DNA of 64,000 nt from Acidimicrobiales bacterium (GTDB lineage Bacteria > Actinomycetota > Acidimicrobiia > Acidimicrobiales > SZUA-35). Positions 8,214 to 15,384 of the stretch are shown piece by piece. Every line of letters starts with the position of its first letter. The stretch's first letter is position 1. The translations under genes and the position numbers were made by a program. The notes under the pieces were generated by a model. That model saw nothing but the letters and a program-made list of their open reading frames with translations. It had not been told where the DNA came from and ran no database searches. The stretch lies in NCBI GenBank assembly GCA_028285495.1, contig JANQPB010000017.1, positions 165,393 to 229,392 on the forward strand, given 5' to 3'.

Positions 8214-8432
8214 TCAGCGCCAGTCGTCGAGCGGCGGGAGCGAGCCGAAGTCGAGGTCGAGGCCGTCGTCCAGGGGCTCGGCCGGCTGGGTCATCTCGGT
8301 CGGCTCCTGCTTCGGCTCCATGCCAAGCGCGTTGGCCAGCCCGATCATGGCCGCCATCAGGATCGAGCCGTTCGGCCGGGGCGGCGGCACCGGCAGGGCG
8401 ACGGTCCGCTCGGGCGTGGCATCGCGCTCCAC
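8214..8432 (-). CDS. small hypothetical acidic protein
   Basis: 72 residues, not recognised. A hydrophobic centre (SILMAAMIGLANALG) that could form one amphipathic or short membrane helix is followed by an acidic tail rich in Asp, Leu and Pro (LDDGLDLDFGSLPPLDDW). GTG 8432 is preceded by CATACT, 6 nt upstream, and by GGAGG, so it could be read either leaderless or with a ribosome site. Codon use is like that of its neighbours. It stands alone between a plus-strand reductase and a minus-strand hydrolase. Confidence 0.5.
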   Translation of the reverse strand: MERDATPERTVALPVPPPRPNGSILMAAMIGLANALGMEPKQEPTEMTQPAEPLDDGLDLDFGSLPPLDDWR

Positions 8433-8503
8433 GCCTCCAGTATGGCCCGGTGGCAGGCCGCGACCGGGGTCGGTGGCGCGCCCGCCATCGGTCGCCGCCG
8501 GCC

Positions 8504-9262
8504 TCAGAGGGTCTCGGTGAACCAGGCCCGGACGATGGTGAGCAGCCGTTCGGCGTCGTCGCGATCGCCGAACAGGTGACCACCGGTGTCGAGGGCGGCC
8601 AGCTTCTTCGGCGGCCCGGCCGCCCGGTACAACGCCTCGGCGTTGTCGAAGCCGACGATCGTGTCGTCACGGGCGTGGACCACGCAGTACGGCCGCCCGA
8701 GCAGCGCCGCCCGGGCCGTCACGTCGTGGGCCGACAGGTCGTGCACGAACGCAGGGTTGAGCCGGAACCTGCGGCCGGCGACGGTGACCGTGGCCGACTC
8801 GCCGCTGGCCAGCGTCGGCCACTGGGCCTCCAGCAGGTGTCGCACGTGGCTCGCGTCGGCCGGGGCCCCGATCGTCACCAGGGAGCGGACGGTCTTGAGC
8901 CGCTGGGCGGCCAGCACGGCTGCCGCCCCGCCCAGGCTGTGGCCGATCAGCCCGCACGGTCCGAACCCGCGGCTGATCAGCGCCGCCGCGGCCCGGGTCA
9001 GGTCGGACACGTTGGCGCTCAGCGTCGTGTCGGCGAAGTCCCCACCCGACTCGCCGAGACCGGTGAAGTCGAACCGCATGGCCGCCAGCCCGGCGTCGGC
9101 CAGGCCCGAGGCCAGCCGGGTCATCGTGTGCAGGTCCTTGGAGCAGGTGAAGCAGTGGGCCATCAGGACCGCCCCGGTTGCCCGCCCCTCCGGCCGGTGA
9201 AGCCGGGCCGACAGGGTCGCCCCCTGCGAACCGACGAAATCGATCTCCTCGATGGTGCTCAC
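8504..9262 (-). CDS. alpha/beta hydrolase
   Basis: 252-residue serine hydrolase of the alpha/beta fold, close to the serine aminopeptidase S33/BAAT-like group. The nucleophile elbow is GHSLGG near residue 115, followed by AAAVLAAQRL. FDFTGLGESGGDF marks the loop near the oxyanion hole, and DTGGHLFGDRDD near the C-terminus provides the catalytic His. HCFTCSKD precedes helix A. It starts at GTG 9262 with TAGGCT 6 nt upstream. The substrate is unknown; an ester or acyl group is likely. The opposite-strand open frame over this gene is a shadow. Confidence 0.85.
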   Translation of the reverse strand: MSTIEEIDFVGSQGATLSARLHRPEGRATGAVLMAHCFTCSKDLHTMTRLASGLADAGLAAMRFDFTGLGESGGDFADTTLSANVSDLTRAAAALISRGFGPCGLIGHSLGGAAAVLAAQRLKTVRSLVTIGAPADASHVRHLLEAQWPTLASGESATVTVAGRRFRLNPAFVHDLSAHDVTARAALLGRPYCVVHARDDTIVGFDNAEALYRAAGPPKKLAALDTGGHLFGDRDDAERLLTIVRAWFTETL

Positions 9263-9268
9263 GCTGCG

Positions 9269-9274
9269 AGCCTA
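9269..9274 (-). promoter_or_regulatory. -10 element of a leaderless transcript (TAGGCT)
   Basis: Minus-strand TAGGCT, 6 nt before GTG 9262 of the alpha/beta hydrolase; no Shine-Dalgarno. Confidence 0.6.
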
Positions 9275-9299
9275 CGACGGCCCGGCCCCGCCACGGCGG

Positions 9300-10520
9300 T
9301 CAGCCGCCACCGCCGGCTCCGTCGTCGAGCTCGGCCAGCACCGCCTCGGTGTGCTCGCCCAGCGCCGGCACCGGGCCCTGGGGCCGGGCCGGCCGGCCGT
9401 CGAACCGGACCGGTGGTGCCACCGTCGTGAGCGTCTGGTCGCCGTCGACGGTCTCGACGAAGGATCCGAGGGCGGCGGCCTGGGGGTCGGCGACGACCTC
9501 GGCCGCGGTCTGGCACGGCGCCCACCACACGTCGTGCTCGGCGAACACCTCGGCCCAGTGGTCGAGGTCGTCGGCGGCGAACACCTCGTCGAGCAGGGCG
9601 ATCAGCTCGAGGCGGTTGGCGGCGATCTTGCGTGCGGAGTCGAACCGCTCGTCGTCGGCCAGCTCGGGGCGCTCGATCGCCCGGCACAGGTTGGGGAAGT
9701 GCCTGGCCGCCTCGACGCCGATGAGGTAGAACCAGCGCTCGTCGCCGGCCCGGTACGAGTTGACCATCGGCGTCGGGAAGTCGTGGCGTGGCTTCATCGA
9801 GCCGAGGCGCCCGAGGGTGGCCTGGGTCGACAGGTCGAGCGACATGGCGTAGAGACCGGTCTCGAACAGCGAGGTCTCGACCAACCGCCCCCGCCCGGTC
9901 CGCCCCCGCTCGACCAGCGCCGCCAGCACCCCCGCACAGGTGGCCAGACCCGTCGTGTGGTCGCCGATGGCGCTCCGCAGGTTGATCGGGGCCTCGTCCG
10001 TCGGCCGATTCGTCCTGGCCATGCCGGTCCTGGCCACGAAGGCACCGATGTCGTAGCCGGGCGTGTTGCGCTCTGGCCCGACCGAGCCGTACCCGGTCTG
10101 GGCCGCCACGACCATCCCGGGATGGCGGTCGAGCACCTCGGTCGGGTCCAGGTCGAGCTTCTCCAGCGCCTTCGGTCGGAGGTTGGTCACGAACACGTCC
10201 GCCCCGTCGAGGAGCCGCTCGAACGTGGCCCGGCCGCCGTCGTCGGTGAGGTCGACGACGACGCTCCGCTTGCCCCGGTTGTCCTGGGCGAAGCCGGGGT
10301 TCGGCAACTCCTTGTCGATGCCGAGCGCCTTGAAGAAGCCCCGTTGGGGATCGCCGTCCGGGCCCTCGACCTTCACCACATCGGCCCCCCAGTCGGCCAT
10401 CAGCCCGGCGGCCGACGGGCCGGCCACCCACTGGGCCAACTCAACCACCCGGATCCCGTCGAGGGGCAACGGCGCCGCCCCCGACTCCGGTTCCGGTCCC
10501 GACGTCGATGCTGCGGTCAC
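9300..10520 (-). CDS. CoA-transferase family III (CaiB/BaiF)
   Basis: 406 residues. Class III CoA-transferases move CoA between carboxylic acids through an aspartyl-CoA anhydride. The N-terminal LPLDGIRVVELAQWVAGPSAAGLMADWGADVVKVE is the family hallmark. GRLVETSLFETGLYAMSLDL corresponds to the catalytic-Asp region, but Glu stands where the Asp is common. PGYDIGAFVARTGMA and the C-terminal ALGEHTEAVLAEL complete the match. Related actinobacterial enzymes include alpha-methylacyl-CoA racemases, so either transferase or racemase activity is possible. GTG 10520 has GGAGG 8 nt upstream. Divergent from the thioesterase gene at 10663, which may share acyl-CoA metabolism. Confidence 0.87.
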   Translation of the reverse strand: MTAASTSGPEPESGAAPLPLDGIRVVELAQWVAGPSAAGLMADWGADVVKVEGPDGDPQRGFFKALGIDKELPNPGFAQDNRGKRSVVVDLTDDGGRATFERLLDGADVFVTNLRPKALEKLDLDPTEVLDRHPGMVVAAQTGYGSVGPERNTPGYDIGAFVARTGMARTNRPTDEAPINLRSAIGDHTTGLATCAGVLAALVERGRTGRGRLVETSLFETGLYAMSLDLSTQATLGRLGSMKPRHDFPTPMVNSYRAGDERWFYLIGVEAARHFPNLCRAIERPELADDERFDSARKIAANRLELIALLDEVFAADDLDHWAEVFAEHDVWWAPCQTAAEVVADPQAAALGSFVETVDGDQTLTTVAPPVRFDGRPARPQGPVPALGEHTEAVLAELDDGAGGGG

Positions 10521-10647
10521 GACGGCATCCTCCAGCTCACCTCTCGACGATGGCCATCGACGGCCGCTCCGGCGCCCCTCGGCGCCCGTTGAGCAGACGC
10601 TAACGGGCGGCGGCCCGGCCGGGCAATCCGGTCGGGCCGCGGGCCGC

Positions 10648-10653
10648 TAGCGT
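10648..10653 (+). promoter_or_regulatory. -10 element (TAGCGT)
   Basis: TAGCGT 9 nt before ATG 10663; a little farther than in the other leaderless examples, so the leader may be 1-3 nt. Confidence 0.5.
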
Positions 10654-10662
10654 GGTCCGGCC

Positions 10663-11082
10663 ATGGCCCACCGCACCCCGCTGACCGTCCGGTTCAACGA
10701 GATCGACCCCTACGGGCACGTCAACCACTCGGTCTACGTGACCTACTGCGAGGTCGGCCGGACCGATGCCCTCACCGCCTGCGGGATCCCGCTCGAAGTG
10801 ATGGCCGAGCGGGGCTATCAGCTGGTCGTGACCCGGATCGAGGTCCGCTTCCGCCAGGCCGCCACCGCCGGCGACAGGCTGGTCGTCGAGACCGAGTTGG
10901 CCGACATGAAGCGAGCCAGCGGCACGTGGCACCAGCGGATCCTGCGGCCCGAGGACGACGGCACCGAGACGCTGCTGGTCTCGGCCGAGGTCACCGCCGG
11001 GGTGACCGACCGGACCGGTCGGCCGACCCGACCCCCGGCGTGGCTGTTCCCCGCCCTCGAGCCGCTTCGCCCCGGGGCCTGA
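10663..11082 (+). CDS. acyl-CoA thioesterase (4-hydroxybenzoyl-CoA thioesterase/YbgC type)
   Basis: 139-residue single hot-dog-fold thioesterase, which hydrolyses acyl-CoA to acid and CoA. RFNEIDPYGHVNHSVYVTYCEVGRTDAL is the family's first strand and helix; the Asp of EIDPYGHVNH is the catalytic residue of the YbgC/4HBT group. The later LVVTRIEVRFRQAATAGDRLVVET matches the central strands. Length is typical. Starts at ATG 10663 next to a TAGCGT element. It is divergent from a CoA-transferase, in line with acyl-CoA chemistry. The chain-length preference cannot be judged. Confidence 0.88.
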   Translation: MAHRTPLTVRFNEIDPYGHVNHSVYVTYCEVGRTDALTACGIPLEVMAERGYQLVVTRIEVRFRQAATAGDRLVVETELADMKRASGTWHQRILRPEDDGTETLLVSAEVTAGVTDRTGRPTRPPAWLFPALEPLRPGA

Positions 11083-11130
11083 GCCGGCAACCAGCCCGTC
11101 GCCGGGGCGGTCCCCCGGCGAGCGCTCCAC

Positions 11131-11136
11131 TATCTT
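11131..11136 (+). promoter_or_regulatory. -10 element of a leaderless transcript (TATCTT)
   Basis: TATCTT, 7 nt spacer, ATG 11144. It drives the small hypothetical gene and the coupled metallo-hydrolase. Confidence 0.55.
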
Positions 11137-11143
11137 CGGACCG

Positions 11144-11410
11144 ATGTCGTTCATCGGGATCGGCGACGAGGACTGGGTCGAGCTCGACTTCGACCTGTTC
11201 GAGCGGAACCGCTCGGCGGTGCTGGAGACCACGTTGGTCAACCACCACGACCGCCTGGTCGAGGCCCTCGGCTTCGATTTTGACGTCGAGACCGACGGTG
11301 ATGGACTGGTGTTCATCGTGGTCGACGGCCGGCGGCGGTTCCGGGCCGAGGTCGGGCGCGACGACCGGCTGATCTTCACCGGCATCCCCGATCCGGAAGG
11401 ACCACTCTGA
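11144..11410 (+). CDS. small hypothetical protein
   Basis: 88 residues, not recognised. Acidic, with alternating strand-like segments (FDFDVETDGDGLVFIVVDGRRRFRAEV), suggesting a small alpha/beta protein without signal peptide, cysteine or membrane segment. It starts at ATG 11144, 7 nt after a TATCTT element. Its TGA stop shares one base with the ATG of the metallo-hydrolase that follows (TGATG), so the two are translationally coupled and may act together. Codon use matches neighbouring genes. Confidence 0.65.
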   Translation: MSFIGIGDEDWVELDFDLFERNRSAVLETTLVNHHDRLVEALGFDFDVETDGDGLVFIVVDGRRRFRAEVGRDDRLIFTGIPDPEGPL

Positions 11411-12429
11411 TGGCCATCGCCTTCAACACCGACTTCAAGCCGGTCTACGGCCGGGTCGACCAGCTGTCGCCGCTGATCCGTCGGGTGGTGGCCAAGAACC
11501 CGAACCCGTTCACCTTCACCGGCACCGGGGTCTATCTGGTCGGTCGGGGCGAGGTCGCCGTCATCGATCCGGGGCCGACGCTCGACGAGCACCTCGACGC
11601 CGTCCTCGATGCCCTGGAGGAGGGTGAGCGGGTCAGCCACATCCTCGTGACCCACACCCACTCCGACCACACCGCCGGGGTGGCCAAGCTGGTTGCCCGG
11701 ACCGGGGCCCCGACCTATGGGTTCGGACCGCACGGTCCGGTGCCCGAGCACGACCCGCTCGACACGGTCAGCTTCGACGAGTACTTCACCGCAGAGGAGC
11801 AGGAGGCGTTCGAGAAGGCGTGGCGGGACACGCCGGACGAGCTGAAACGCGAGGGTCCCGACACGGAGTTCGTGCCCGACGTGGCGGTCACCGACGGTGA
11901 CGTGATCGACGGGGGTGTCGGTGATGGCGCCTGGACGATCGAGGTGGTCCACACCCCTGGCCACACGTCGAACCATGTGTGCTTCGGGCTCCGCCAGGAG
12001 CGGGTGCTGTTCACCGGCGACCACGTGATGGGCTGGGCGACGTCGGTCATCTCGCCGCCGGACGGCGACCTGTTCGACTACCTGGCCAGCCTGGAGAAGC
12101 TCCTCGACCGCGACGACGTGCGCTACTGGCCGACCCACGGGCCCGCCATCGAGCGGCCTCAGGACTACGTGCGCAGCTTCATCGCGCACCGGCGCGGCCG
12201 GGAGGCGCAGATCGTGGACGGCCTCACCCGCGGCCCATCCACCATCAAGGATCTGGTGCCCCACATGTACGCCGACGTCGACAAGCGCCTGTGGCGAGCG
12301 GCGGCCAACTCGGTGTACTCGCATCTGCTGGCGCTGCACCGCGAAGGGCGGGTCGAGACCACCAACGGTGAGGGTCGAGCGGAGCCGTCACTGACCGTCA
12401 CCTGGTCGCTCGTCGCCGGCTCCGGCTGA
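11410..12429 (+). CDS. metallo-beta-lactamase-fold hydrolase (LACTB2-like)
   Basis: 339 residues. The MBL metal motif HTHSDHTAGV (HxHxDH) lies near residue 78, with later ligand His residues in HTPGHTSNHVCF and a downstream Asp in FTGDHVMGW; the last His is in WPTHGPAIE. An extra C-terminal helical part (DLVPHMYADVDKRLWRAAANSVYSHLLALHREGRVE) looks like the winged-helix tail seen in LACTB2/RNase-like MBL proteins. It probably binds two zinc ions in the cytosol. Substrates in this branch range from thioesters to RNA, so none is assigned. It is coupled to the 88-residue gene upstream. Confidence 0.87.
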   Translation: MAIAFNTDFKPVYGRVDQLSPLIRRVVAKNPNPFTFTGTGVYLVGRGEVAVIDPGPTLDEHLDAVLDALEEGERVSHILVTHTHSDHTAGVAKLVARTGAPTYGFGPHGPVPEHDPLDTVSFDEYFTAEEQEAFEKAWRDTPDELKREGPDTEFVPDVAVTDGDVIDGGVGDGAWTIEVVHTPGHTSNHVCFGLRQERVLFTGDHVMGWATSVISPPDGDLFDYLASLEKLLDRDDVRYWPTHGPAIERPQDYVRSFIAHRRGREAQIVDGLTRGPSTIKDLVPHMYADVDKRLWRAAANSVYSHLLALHREGRVETTNGEGRAEPSLTVTWSLVAGSG

Positions 12430-12549
12430 GGCGTCGCCAGGCAAAATGGACACTTGACGGTCACCCACCGAGCTGGAAGGGTGATCCAGGTTCATCTGAG
12501 GTTCACACGACTGAGATCAAGTTGCGCGGGCTACAGATGTTCGGGAGGA

Positions 12550-12612
12550 GGGGATCGCGTTCGGACCCGCGGTCGCTCTTGGGCAGCTAGCGGAAAATGT
12601 AACGCGATCCCC
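12550..12612. repeat. 12-bp perfect inverted repeat, 39-nt spacer
   Basis: GGGGATCGCGTT at 12550-12561 is complemented exactly at 12601-12612, and the right arm is followed by TTTCTCC. It could terminate transcription on either strand or be the remnant end of a mobile sequence. The right arm lies inside the small minus-strand frame described next. Confidence 0.6.
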
Positions 12613-12748
12613 TTTCTCCACTTTCGTTGACGTTGTAGTCGTTGGCGGCGGCGATGGCGCGGACCCTGGCCAGATCGGTTGCGTCGAGCGGATCGATGCC
12701 GGGAATTCGCTCCGGCTGTGGAGGGGCGGTCGGTAGCCTTGGGTCCAT
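12587..12748 (-). CDS. possible 53-residue ORF, function unknown
   Basis: A minus-strand frame from ATG 12748 to TAG 12587 encodes 53 residues with a protein-like C-terminus (DLARVRAIAAANDYNVNESG, then ERGSRYIFR). Its codons (GAA, AGT, ATT) differ from those of neighbouring genes, so it may be foreign or a leftover gene end. The ATG overlaps the cysS start on the other strand and no promoter was found. It is listed only as a candidate. Confidence 0.25.
   Translation of the reverse strand: MDPRLPTAPPQPERIPGIDPLDATDLARVRAIAAANDYNVNESGERGSRYIFR
12734..12739 (+). promoter_or_regulatory. -10 element of a leaderless transcript (TAGCCT)
   Basis: TAGCCT, 7 nt, ATG 12747 of cysS. It decides the start against an open frame that begins 35 codons earlier. 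Confidence 0.6.
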
Positions 12749-14099
12749 GCAGCTCTACGACACCGTCAAGCGTCAGGTCGTACCGCTCGAGCTCCGAGAG
12801 CCGGGCAAGGTCTCGATCTACGTCTGTGGTCCGACGGTGTACGCCCCGCCCCACATCGGGCACGGGCGCCAGGTGCTGGTCTACGACGTGCTGCGCCGGT
12901 ACCTCGAGTGGTCCGGGCTCGAGGTCACGTTCGTGTCCAATATCACCGACATCGACGACGCCATCATCGAGCGGGGTCAGCGGGAGAACCGGGACCCGGC
13001 CGAGATCGCGGTCAAGTGCGAGGAGGTGTGGTGGTCGGCGCTCGACGCGATCAACGTCCGCCGACCCGACATCGTGCCGCGGGCGACCGAGTACGTGAAG
13101 CAGATGATCGACCTCGTCACCGAGTTGATCGACCGGGGCAAGGCCTACGAGACCACCGACGGCGTCTACCTGTCGGTCGAGACGGTCGAGGACTACGGCC
13201 TGTTGCCGAACCTCGATCTCGACAACCTCCGCGAGGGCGGCGGCGAGCGTGACATCGTCGGCGAGGAGAAGCGCCACCCGGCCGACTTCGTGCTCTGGAA
13301 GGCGGCCAAGCCAGGCGAGCCGACGTGGGACTCGCCATGGGGGCCCGGCCGCCCGGGCTGGCACACCGAGTGCGTGGCCATGAGCCTCGACCTGTTGGGC
13401 GAGGGCTTCGACATCCACACCGGCGGCCTCGATCTCGTGTTCCCCCACCACGAGAACGAGCGGGCGCAGGCGGTGGCGCTCTCCCGGCGGTTCGCCACCC
13501 ACTGGATGCACCACGGCTTCGTCGAGCTCGAGGGCGAGAAGATGTCGAAGTCGCTCGGCAACGTCCGCAACCTGCTCGACCTCTCCGCACAGTACGACCC
13601 CAGGGCCTATCGCCTGTTGGTCACGCAGTCGCACTATCGCTCGCCGATGGAGATCACCGACGACACGATGGTGGCGGCCGAGAGCGCCATCGAGCGCCTC
13701 GACGCGTTCGCCAGGCGGACCGAGCACCTCGACGGCCCGCCGTCGACCGAGGCGCTCGACGCCTTCCGGTCGGCGATGGACGACGACCTCGACACCCCCA
13801 GGGCCGCCGACCTGATGTTCCGCCTGGTGCGGGAGGCCAACACGGCGCTCGACGGCGGTGACGAGGCCGCGGCCGGCGTCGCCGCCGCAACCGCTCGGGT
13901 CATCGCCGAGACGTTCGGGCTCGAGCTGCGGGGCGGGGCCGACGTGCCCGATGACGTCAAGCGGCTGGCCGACGAGCGCCAGGCGGCCAGGGTGGCCAAG
14001 GACTTCGCCAGGGCCGACGAGCTCCGCGACCGGCTGGCCGATGCCGGCTGGTCGGTCGAGGACTCGGCCGACGGTCCGGTGCTGCGCCCGAAGGGCTGA
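12747..14099 (+). CDS. cysS: cysteinyl-tRNA synthetase
   Basis: Charges tRNA-Cys with cysteine in the cytosol, a class I synthetase of 450 residues. The nucleotide-binding HIGH motif is in APPHIGHGRQ. The KMSKS loop is EKMSKSLGN. Zinc ligands of the family are visible: Cys in YVCGPTVY, Cys in HTECVAMS and His in VFPHHENERAQ. The helical DALR-like tail has DERQAARVAKDFARADELRD, which separates CysS from the shorter mycothiol ligase MshC. ATG 12747 agrees with the usual N-terminus (MQLYDTVKRQ) and with a -10 element 7 nt upstream. A MerR/SoxR-type gene follows on the same strand. Confidence 0.95.
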   Translation: MQLYDTVKRQVVPLELREPGKVSIYVCGPTVYAPPHIGHGRQVLVYDVLRRYLEWSGLEVTFVSNITDIDDAIIERGQRENRDPAEIAVKCEEVWWSALDAINVRRPDIVPRATEYVKQMIDLVTELIDRGKAYETTDGVYLSVETVEDYGLLPNLDLDNLREGGGERDIVGEEKRHPADFVLWKAAKPGEPTWDSPWGPGRPGWHTECVAMSLDLLGEGFDIHTGGLDLVFPHHENERAQAVALSRRFATHWMHHGFVELEGEKMSKSLGNVRNLLDLSAQYDPRAYRLLVTQSHYRSPMEITDDTMVAAESAIERLDAFARRTEHLDGPPSTEALDAFRSAMDDDLDTPRAADLMFRLVREANTALDGGDEAAAGVAAATARVIAETFGLELRGGADVPDDVKRLADERQAARVAKDFARADELRDRLADAGWSVEDSADGPVLRPKG

Positions 14100-14147
14100 C
14101 GCCCGGAGCTCGGGCCTCGGGCCGGCGGCCAGGATCGAACGGGAGCG

Positions 14148-14588
14148 ATGACCGACGAGGAGATGACGATCGGGGAGACGGCCAAGCGAGGTGGGCTGTC
14201 GACCTCGGCCCTGCGCTTCTACGAGCAGCGTGGGCTGATCACCTCCCGGCGGACCGACGGCGGGCAGCGACGGTTCACCCGCGACGTGTTGCGGCGGGTT
14301 GCGTTCATCCGGGCGGCCCAGAGCGTCGGGCTCGATCTGGCCGAGATCAAGTCGTCGCTCGACGACCTGCCGGCCGACCGGGCCCCGACCAGGGAGGAGT
14401 GGGAGCGGTTCGCCACGCTCTGGCGCCCCCGCCTCGAACGCCAGATCGCCGTGCTGGAGGCGATCCGGGACCGGCTGTCGCAGTGCATCGGCTGCGGCTG
14501 CCAGACCCTCGACGCCTGCGATGTGTTCAACCCCGGCGACCGGGCGGCCGAGCGCGGTCCCGGCGCCCACTACCTGGTACCGGAGTAG
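14148..14588 (+). CDS. SoxR-like redox-sensing MerR-family regulator
   Basis: 146-residue transcription factor. Residues ~5-75 form the MerR winged helix (GETAKRGGLSTSALRFYEQR GLI, LRRVAFIRAAQSVGLDL), followed by a dimerisation helix. The C-terminus has CIGCGCQTLDAC, i.e. CX2CXCX5C, exactly the [2Fe-2S] ligand pattern of SoxR. SoxR proteins sense redox-active compounds or superoxide through this cluster and activate promoters with long -10/-35 spacing. The target genes are not obvious here: cysS lies upstream, a membrane protein downstream. Length and motif are complete, so it is likely to be functional. Confidence 0.92.
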   Translation: MTDEEMTIGETAKRGGLSTSALRFYEQRGLITSRRTDGGQRRFTRDVLRRVAFIRAAQSVGLDLAEIKSSLDDLPADRAPTREEWERFATLWRPRLERQIAVLEAIRDRLSQCIGCGCQTLDACDVFNPGDRAAERGPGAHYLVPE

Positions 14589-14627
14589 CGGCTCACCGAT
14601 CACCGATCGCGCCCGTGCCCGGTCGGC

Positions 14628-14633
14628 TAGCGT
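14628..14633 (+). promoter_or_regulatory. -10 element (TAGCGT)
   Basis: TAGCGT, 8 nt before ATG 14642 of the membrane-anchored hypothetical protein. Confidence 0.5.
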
Positions 14634-14641
14634 GTCGGGCG

Positions 14642-15190
14642 ATGTCCCACCCCGAACCGGAGCGAACCCCGACCGGCTGGGAGCCGCCCTCGGTACCGCC
14701 GTCGTCGTCCGGTCCGTTCGATCCGCCGCCGGCCCCGCCTCCCGGTCCCGGGTGGGGCCCCGGGCCGCCGGTCGAGCGCCGACGGCGACGTTGGCCCTGG
14801 ATCCTCGCCGGGGTCATCCTGGCGATCGTGCTCGGCATCGGCGGCTGCACCTTCGTCGTGTTCCGGGCGGCTCGGCCATCGATCGACGCGGCCAACGAGT
14901 GGCTCGCCCTCGTCGACGAGGGCCGCTACGGCGAGGCCTACGGAGCGCTGTGCCCGGCCGTTCGGGGCCAGGTCGCGGCGGCAGAGGCCGAGGCCGAGCT
15001 CGCGGCCGACTTCGGCGCCGGCATCGACGCCTACCGACTCAGCAGCTACCAGAACACCAACGGCAACGTGACGGTCGGTGGTACGGTCACCATCGCCGGT
15101 GAGGAGCGGTCGATCAGCCTGGCCATGGGCGACGACTCGGGCGAGTGGCGGGTGTGCCGCTACGGCTTCCAGGCGCTGTCGTTCGATTAG
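14642..15190 (+). CDS. membrane-anchored hypothetical protein
   Basis: 182 residues. A Pro-rich cytoplasmic N-terminus (about 48 residues, PPAPPPGPGWGPGPP) is followed by a basic stretch RRRRR and one transmembrane helix (WPWILAGVILAIVLGIGGCTFVVF). An extracellular domain of ~110 residues then shows the DUF4878-like pattern of small actinobacterial surface proteins (ANEWLALVDEGRYGEAYGAL CPAVRGQ, then beta strands). Such domains have no known activity. It starts at ATG 14642 by a -10 hexamer 8 nt upstream; an in-frame region before it overlaps the SoxR-like gene and is a shadow. Confidence 0.75.
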   Translation: MSHPEPERTPTGWEPPSVPPSSSGPFDPPPAPPPGPGWGPGPPVERRRRRWPWILAGVILAIVLGIGGCTFVVFRAARPSIDAANEWLALVDEGRYGEAYGALCPAVRGQVAAAEAEAELAADFGAGIDAYRLSSYQNTNGNVTVGGTVTIAGEERSISLAMGDDSGEWRVCRYGFQALSFD

Positions 15191-15384
15191 GTGTGCTGAC
15201 TCGCACCGCTGCGGCGTTCCGGCCCGGTGCCGGGCGGCGCTTGACGGCGTCCTCGTCGTCCGCAAACGGTCACGGGTGAGCGACACCCTGCGTCCCGGCC
15301 AGCGACGCCAGGCACTCGGGCGAACCCGGGCGCCCGCCCGCGGTCCCGGCACGAGCGCCCGCGGTCCTTCGGCGAGGCGACGAC

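Larger units (their letters stand above)
12430..12746. other. intergenic stretch with lower GC and a 12-bp inverted repeat
   Basis: About 317 nt between the metallo-hydrolase and cysS, visibly richer in A/T than its surroundings. It holds a perfect 12-bp inverted repeat (12550-12561 and 12601-12612, sequence GGGGATCGCGTT and its complement, 39 nt apart), a short minus-strand frame (12587-12748) and the cysS -10 element. I see no transposase and no RNA family I recognise. Confidence 0.5.

Noticed and set aside
12747..14099. Mycothiol ligase MshC instead of CysS
   Set aside because: Protein has the full length and the DALR-like tail of CysS; MshC is shorter and lacks it.
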